From positions 1-36,929 of the forward strand of contig CAMVRM010000032.1 in assembly GCA_947169885.1 (NCBI GenBank): a stretch of 36,929 bases of DNA, given 5' to 3'. The translations under genes were made by a program, and so were the position numbers. Shown here one piece after another: positions 33,600 to 36,929 of the stretch. Source of the stretch: an uncultured Ruminococcus sp. (GTDB lineage Bacteria; Bacillota; Clostridia; Oscillospirales; Ruminococcaceae). The notes under the pieces were generated by a model, which was given only the letters and a program-made list of their open reading frames with translations, ran no database searches and was not told the origin of the DNA. Position 1 is the stretch's first letter. Each line of letters begins with the position of its first letter.

Positions 33600-34724
33600 T
33601 TACTGAACTGTAACAGTAACAGCGTTCTTGATAGCGTTAACAGTGTCCCATGCGCCGTTGACTCTTGCGGCGATAGCTACCTTGTAGGACTTGCCGGGAG
33701 TCAGGTTCTTGGGAGTGGTGTAAGAAGTGGTAGTAAGGCTGGAAGTCTGAATTCTCCACTTTCCTGCGAGATAAACAGCAATGCCGTACTTGTCAGCGCC
33801 TGCAACTGCGTCCCATGTGAATCTTACCTGATGATATTCCGAGCTGTACTGCACCTGAATGTTGGTAGGATATGTCGCAGGAGCAGCAACGGTAACAGCG
33901 CCAGAGTTCTCGATGCCGTAGATGAGATCACCGCTTACGTTGGTGAGTGCTGCGGAAGTAACATCAAGGCTTACATCAGAGCCGAGGTAGTTTGCGCCGT
34001 CCTTGACATACAGAGTGTAGTAGCCGAGAACATTGTCCGAACCTACGGTCAGATAAGAAGCATTGCAGCCGCCTGCAAAGAGATAGCCGTCAGACTGCAT
34101 ATTGCCCATTTTTACGTCAAAGCTGCCCTTTGCGGAAAGAGTAAAGTCAGCGTCCTCGAAAACAGAGGTATCAAAGCTCAGCTTTGCCTGATAAGCATCG
34201 ATAGCGTTGTTGATAAGACCCGAAGCGATAACAGGTATCTTCACGATAGGACCGTAATCATCGGAAGTGATAACGGGAGTGCCGAGAGAGAAGTTTACCT
34301 TAGTGCAGCAAACAGTGCTGAAATTGGTCATTTCTTCTCTTTCGCCGGTTGCAGTGTCAACCTTGACAGCCCATATGTGAGCGCCGTTGAGCTTTTCAGT
34401 CATCTTAAAGCTGAAAGTGTTCGAGGTCTCGCTCATCTTTGTCCATGTGTAATCAGAGGGGAATAAGCTGTTGATCTTCTGAGTGCTGGTGTACCACTCA
34501 TAGGTGTAGCTGCCGCTCGTAGCAGGAGTAACAGTGAATGTAGCGGTGTCGCCAACTGCAACGTACTGATTGCCTGTGAACTTGGTGTAAGTCGCAGCGC
34601 TTGCAGCGATCGCATTATCATTTGCGAATACTGCTGCGGGAGCTGCAACTGCTGCTGTGGGAACGAGTACTGCTGCTGCACAAAGAACAGCTGCGACCTT
34701 GCCTGCCATTTTTGCCATTGTCAT
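33600..34724 (-). CDS. Secreted protein, paralog 2 (Ig-like, cohesin-like, FnIII-like)
   Basis: A 374-aa exported protein with the same plan as its neighbours. The signal peptide covers residues 1-27 (cut after AVA). An Ig-like domain contains YTYEWYTS. The cohesin-like domain is clearest here: IVKIPVIASGL, then AYQAKLSFDTSVFEDADF, then VLGYYTLYVKDGA. The C-terminal FnIII-like module is near-identical in pattern to paralog 1. ATG 34724 follows GGAGGTC; the frame opens earlier but the leader hairpin and promoter argue against it. No surface anchor is seen. Confidence 0.88.
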   Translation of the reverse strand: MTMAKMAGKVAAVLCAAAVLVPTAAVAAPAAVFANDNAIAASAATYTKFTGNQYVAVGDTATFTVTPATSGSYTYEWYTSTQKINSLFPSDYTWTKMSETSNTFSFKMTEKLNGAHIWAVKVDTATGEREEMTNFSTVCCTKVNFSLGTPVITSDDYGPIVKIPVIASGLINNAIDAYQAKLSFDTSVFEDADFTLSAKGSFDVKMGNMQSDGYLFAGGCNASYLTVGSDNVLGYYTLYVKDGANYLGSDVSLDVTSAALTNVSGDLIYGIENSGAVTVAAPATYPTNIQVQYSSEYHQVRFTWDAVAGADKYGIAVYLAGKWRIQTSSLTTTSYTTPKNLTPGKSYKVAIAARVNGAWDTVNAIKNAVTVTVQ

Positions 34725-34760
34725 ACTGATGACCTCCATTAAAAAAGATTGAGATTGTCC

Positions 34761-34781
34761 TGTCCGTTCTCTCATCGGACA
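34761..34781 (-). promoter_or_regulatory. Leader hairpin of paralog 2
   Basis: TGTCCG (34761-34766) pairs with CGGACA (34776-34781). It lies 37 bases before the start codon. Between them is GACCTCCATTAAAAAA (34731-34746, plus strand), which is repeated exactly before paralog 3. Confidence 0.5.
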
Positions 34782-34871
34782 CAGTTTTTAAAACAGTAAA
34801 AAGGAAATCCTGAAAGCAATAAATTCATATGTAACATTGTGTGTTTTCAGTCATTTCTTTTAACTATATGT

Positions 34872-34900
34872 ATTATACCATAAAGTTTCTCGCATTTCAA
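34872..34900 (-). promoter_or_regulatory. Promoter of secreted paralog 2
   Basis: Minus strand: TTGAAA (34900-34895), 17-bp spacer, TATAAT (34877-34872) with an extended TGG. The leader is about 140 nt. Confidence 0.78.
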
Positions 34901-35004
34901 TAGCAATTTTGTATAAAGTTTACTTTAAATTTACCTAAAATTTTCCAACATATACATAATTAAAATCAGTCTTAATATTCATATTTCTACATCCTGCGTA
35001 CACA

Positions 35005-35041
35005 TCAAAAGACCGACAGCTCCGCAACAGAACTGTCGGTC
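35005..35041 (-). terminator. Terminator of secreted paralog 3
   Basis: AAGACCGACAG (minus strand, 35041-35031) pairs perfectly with CTGTCGGTCTT (35017-35007) around a 13-nt loop, followed by four T. The stem sequence is shared with the paralog 2 terminator. Confidence 0.8.
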
Positions 35042-35078
35042 TTGAATTATCTGAACTTAGCTGTCAGCGCCAAAACAA

Positions 35079-36272
35079 TTACTTAACAGTAACAGTGATA
35101 GCGTTCTTGATAGCGCCTGCGGTATCCCAAGTGCCGTTTACCTTAGCAGCAACAGCAACCTTGTAGGTCATACCGGGAGTCATGTTCTTAGGAGTGGTGT
35201 AGCTGTTAGTGGTGATGTTAGAAGTCTGAACTCTCCACTTACCTGCAAGCATAACAGCGATACCATACTGAGTAGCGTTAGGAACCTTGTCCCAAGTGAA
35301 TCTCATCTGGTGGAACTCTTCGCTGTAAGTAACCGTGAGGTTCTGAGGAACAGTTGTAGAAGTAGTGGAAGCACCGATAGTTGTGCCTGTGTAGCTCATA
35401 CCGTAAACGATATTGCCTCTGTAATTATCGCCTGTCAGTGTAGCAGGGTTGCCGTTGTATGCAGACATACCGATAGTCAGAGTCTTAACGCCGCTCTTGG
35501 GCTTAACATACAGATAGCCGAGAACCTTGTCAGAACCGAGAACAGTAGGAGTAGTAACAGTGGTGTGCTGGAGAACATAGGAGTTAGCAACCTTTTCTAC
35601 CTTGTCGGTCTTGCCGTCGCCGTCAGTGTCGATAGGCTTGTTAGCCTGGAAGAAACCGAAGCCGAACTGATCGCCGTCATTAGCGAGTTTGGTGCTGTAT
35701 TCCCAGTCGATGTCATCGATAGAAGCAGTGTCAACGGTGAAGTTGGGAACGAATGATGCGATAGCATTGTCTTTCAGACCTGTGATTCCCAGAGGGATCT
35801 TGTAATAGCCGTCAGACTGGAGAACAGGAGTGCCGAGCTTTGCGGAAGCTGCGATGTTGGACAGAGTTCTTACTGCGGATTCCTCAGTCTTGTTTCTGTC
35901 GGTATCAACAACTACGCATCTTACGAGTGCAAGGTTGTATGCGTCAGACATTGTGCCCTTAACGGTAGCGGAAGTTGCGCCCGAAATATTTGTCCATGAG
36001 TTGGAACCTGCGGGCATCACCTGCCACTGATAAGTTGCGTTCTTTACCCAGCTGCCTACATTAACAGTGAAGCTGAACGATTTGCCGTTTGCTACGTACT
36101 GGTCACCTGTGATGCTTACAACGTTCCAGTCAGGAACAGCAGAAGTTGCTGCTACGGCAAGAACAGTGCCTGTTACTGTGTTAGCAGAAACAGCAATAGC
36201 GGTGGTAGGCACCATAACTGCTGCTGCACAGAGAATAGCAGCTGCTTTGCTTGCGAATTTTGCCATTTTCAT
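35079..36272 (-). CDS. Secreted protein, paralog 3 (Ig-like, cohesin-like, FnIII-like)
   Basis: A 397-aa exported protein. The signal peptide covers residues 1-27 or so (AIA or VSA cut). The Ig-like domain contains ATYQWQVMPAGSNSW. The cohesin-like domain (about 145-290) runs from YKIPLGITGL to VLGYLYVKPKSG, and unlike the others has an insert reading DTDGDGKTDKVEK, a calcium-loop-like motif. The FnIII-like module is at about 315-397. ATG 36272 has GGAGGTC 5 bases upstream. It has its own promoter and terminator. Confidence 0.9.
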   Translation of the reverse strand: MKMAKFASKAAAILCAAAVMVPTTAIAVSANTVTGTVLAVAATSAVPDWNVVSITGDQYVANGKSFSFTVNVGSWVKNATYQWQVMPAGSNSWTNISGATSATVKGTMSDAYNLALVRCVVVDTDRNKTEESAVRTLSNIAASAKLGTPVLQSDGYYKIPLGITGLKDNAIASFVPNFTVDTASIDDIDWEYSTKLANDGDQFGFGFFQANKPIDTDGDGKTDKVEKVANSYVLQHTTVTTPTVLGSDKVLGYLYVKPKSGVKTLTIGMSAYNGNPATLTGDNYRGNIVYGMSYTGTTIGASTTSTTVPQNLTVTYSEEFHQMRFTWDKVPNATQYGIAVMLAGKWRVQTSNITTNSYTTPKNMTPGMTYKVAVAAKVNGTWDTAGAIKNAITVTVK

Positions 36273-36306
36273 TTAAAGACCTCCATTAAAAAATGTGATA
36301 TGTTTT

Positions 36307-36326
36307 GCCCGCTCCCTATGTCGGGC
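36307..36326 (-). promoter_or_regulatory. Leader hairpin of paralog 3
   Basis: GCCCG (36307-36311) pairs with CGGGC (36322-36326), at about the same distance from the start codon as the paralog 2 hairpin but with different stem bases. This suggests that structure, not sequence, is kept. Confidence 0.45.
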
Positions 36327-36406
36327 TTTAAGAGGATGGTTAAAATCAACAACCGTTATGTGAAAGCCATTTTTCCACTATTTTGGTTTATATTTTAACT
36401 GTAATC

Positions 36407-36435
36407 ATTATATCATGCTTATTACTTGTTTTCAA
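36407..36435 (-). promoter_or_regulatory. Promoter of secreted paralog 3
   Basis: Minus strand: TTGAAA (36435-36430), 17-bp spacer, TATAAT (36412-36407) with an extended TGA. The leader is about 130 nt. The stretch 36,440-36,690 is AT-rich with no gene that I can see. Confidence 0.78.
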
Positions 36436-36719
36436 CGGTCATCATATCCAAACTTTGCAAGTTTCTTTTGTTACTTTTGCACTATTTTTTGACTGTTTGT
36501 AAAACTGTTTGATTAATGTTCATTTTCACTATATACCATGTTTACTTTTTTAATTTAAAATACTTATCAAAGCTTTTCTTCAAAGTATTTTCACTCAAAA
36601 ACAGCCGTTTTATGTAATAAACAAGTCCAAAAAACTGCCCGTTTATAGCTTTTTATTACAATTTTACCGAACTTTTACGCAAAAGTTTAGTTATATTGCC
36701 AATGAAGTGCTGTTCAGCC

Positions 36720-36748
36720 TTGCCAATCGTGCGAAAAAGTGTTATAAT
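36720..36748 (+). promoter_or_regulatory. Promoter of rmlA
   Basis: TTGCCA (36720-36725), 17-bp spacer, TATAAT (36743-36748). TTGCCAAT also occurs at 36696-36703, 24 bp upstream of the copy at 36720. The leader is about 110 nt and contains a small GGACA/TGTCC hairpin. Confidence 0.8.
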
Positions 36749-36865
36749 ATACTATTGAAAGTATATTGGGGCATTTCGGTCTTTCGGGCTGTTTATTTAT
36801 ATTTATATAGTATAAGCTTTTAAGGACAGCTTGTCCCGTGTGAAAAACATTATTAGGAGCAGGAT

Positions 36866-36929
36866 ATGAAAGGAATAATTCTCGCAGGCGGCTCAGGCAC
36901 AAGGCTTTACCCCTTGACAATGGTGACAT
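36866..36929 (+). CDS. rfbA: Glucose-1-phosphate thymidylyltransferase, 5' part only
   Basis: Only the first 21 codons are in the window. They read MKGIILAGGSGTRLYPLT, the nucleotide-binding start of RmlA/RfbA, which makes dTDP-glucose for dTDP-rhamnose and dTDP-amino sugars. AGGAGCAGG precedes the ATG and the promoter is at 36720-36748. The gene runs off the right edge. A different sugar nucleotidyltransferase is possible but less likely. It would fit the DegT aminotransferase and rhamnosyltransferase-like genes to the left. Confidence 0.85.
   Translation, partial: MKGIILAGGSGTRLYPLTMVT

Overview
The window looks like a chromosomal segment of a gut or rumen Firmicute close to Ruminococcus (Oscillospiraceae). 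This is inferred from the Gram-positive promoters and strong GGAGG-type ribosome binding sites, the EpsG-type polysaccharide locus, and a family of secreted proteins ending in a fibronectin-III-like module. No rRNA, tRNA or CRISPR array was seen.

Region 1 (1 to about 10,240) is AT-rich and accessory. From left to right it holds a non-coding stretch rich in tandem, inverted and hairpin repeats (1-1,459), an unrecognised HTH protein, a complete type III restriction-modification pair (mod, res) with its own promoter and terminator, a small serine recombinase behind a res-like cluster of half-sites, a two-domain excisionase-like protein, and a tyrosine integrase. The integrase stops about 100 bp from the 3' end of guaA, a known integration hotspot. 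The simplest reading is the right end of an integrative element carrying an R-M defence module; its left end is not in the window.

Region 2 (10,244-12,756) is two ordinary chromosomal genes on the minus strand, guaA and an alpha/beta hydrolase, each with a clear sigma-A promoter.

Region 3 (12,831-32,063) is a surface polysaccharide locus. A long minus-strand operon (promoter 26,848-26,877, terminator 12,831-12,866) encodes, in transcription order, a pyruvyltransferase, an FrhB-like iron-sulfur/glycosyltransferase fusion, three glycosyltransferases, an EpsG-like polymerase, a flippase, an ATP-grasp enzyme, a DegT-like PLP protein, a second ATP-grasp enzyme and a DegT sugar aminotransferase. 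A separately promoted priming sugar-phosphate transferase lies upstream. A divergent plus-strand operon encodes manC, an acyltransferase-3 protein and a glycosyltransferase. Together they could make GDP-mannose, start a lipid-linked repeat unit, extend it, decorate it (pyruvyl, acyl, amino and possibly amide-linked groups), flip it and polymerise it. The paired ATP-grasp and DegT genes are the least explained part.

Region 4 (32,104-36,929) has three paralogous secreted proteins (signal peptide, Ig-like domain, cohesin-like domain, FnIII-like domain). Each has its own promoter of identical layout and a similar terminator. The window ends in the first codons of rmlA/rfbA.
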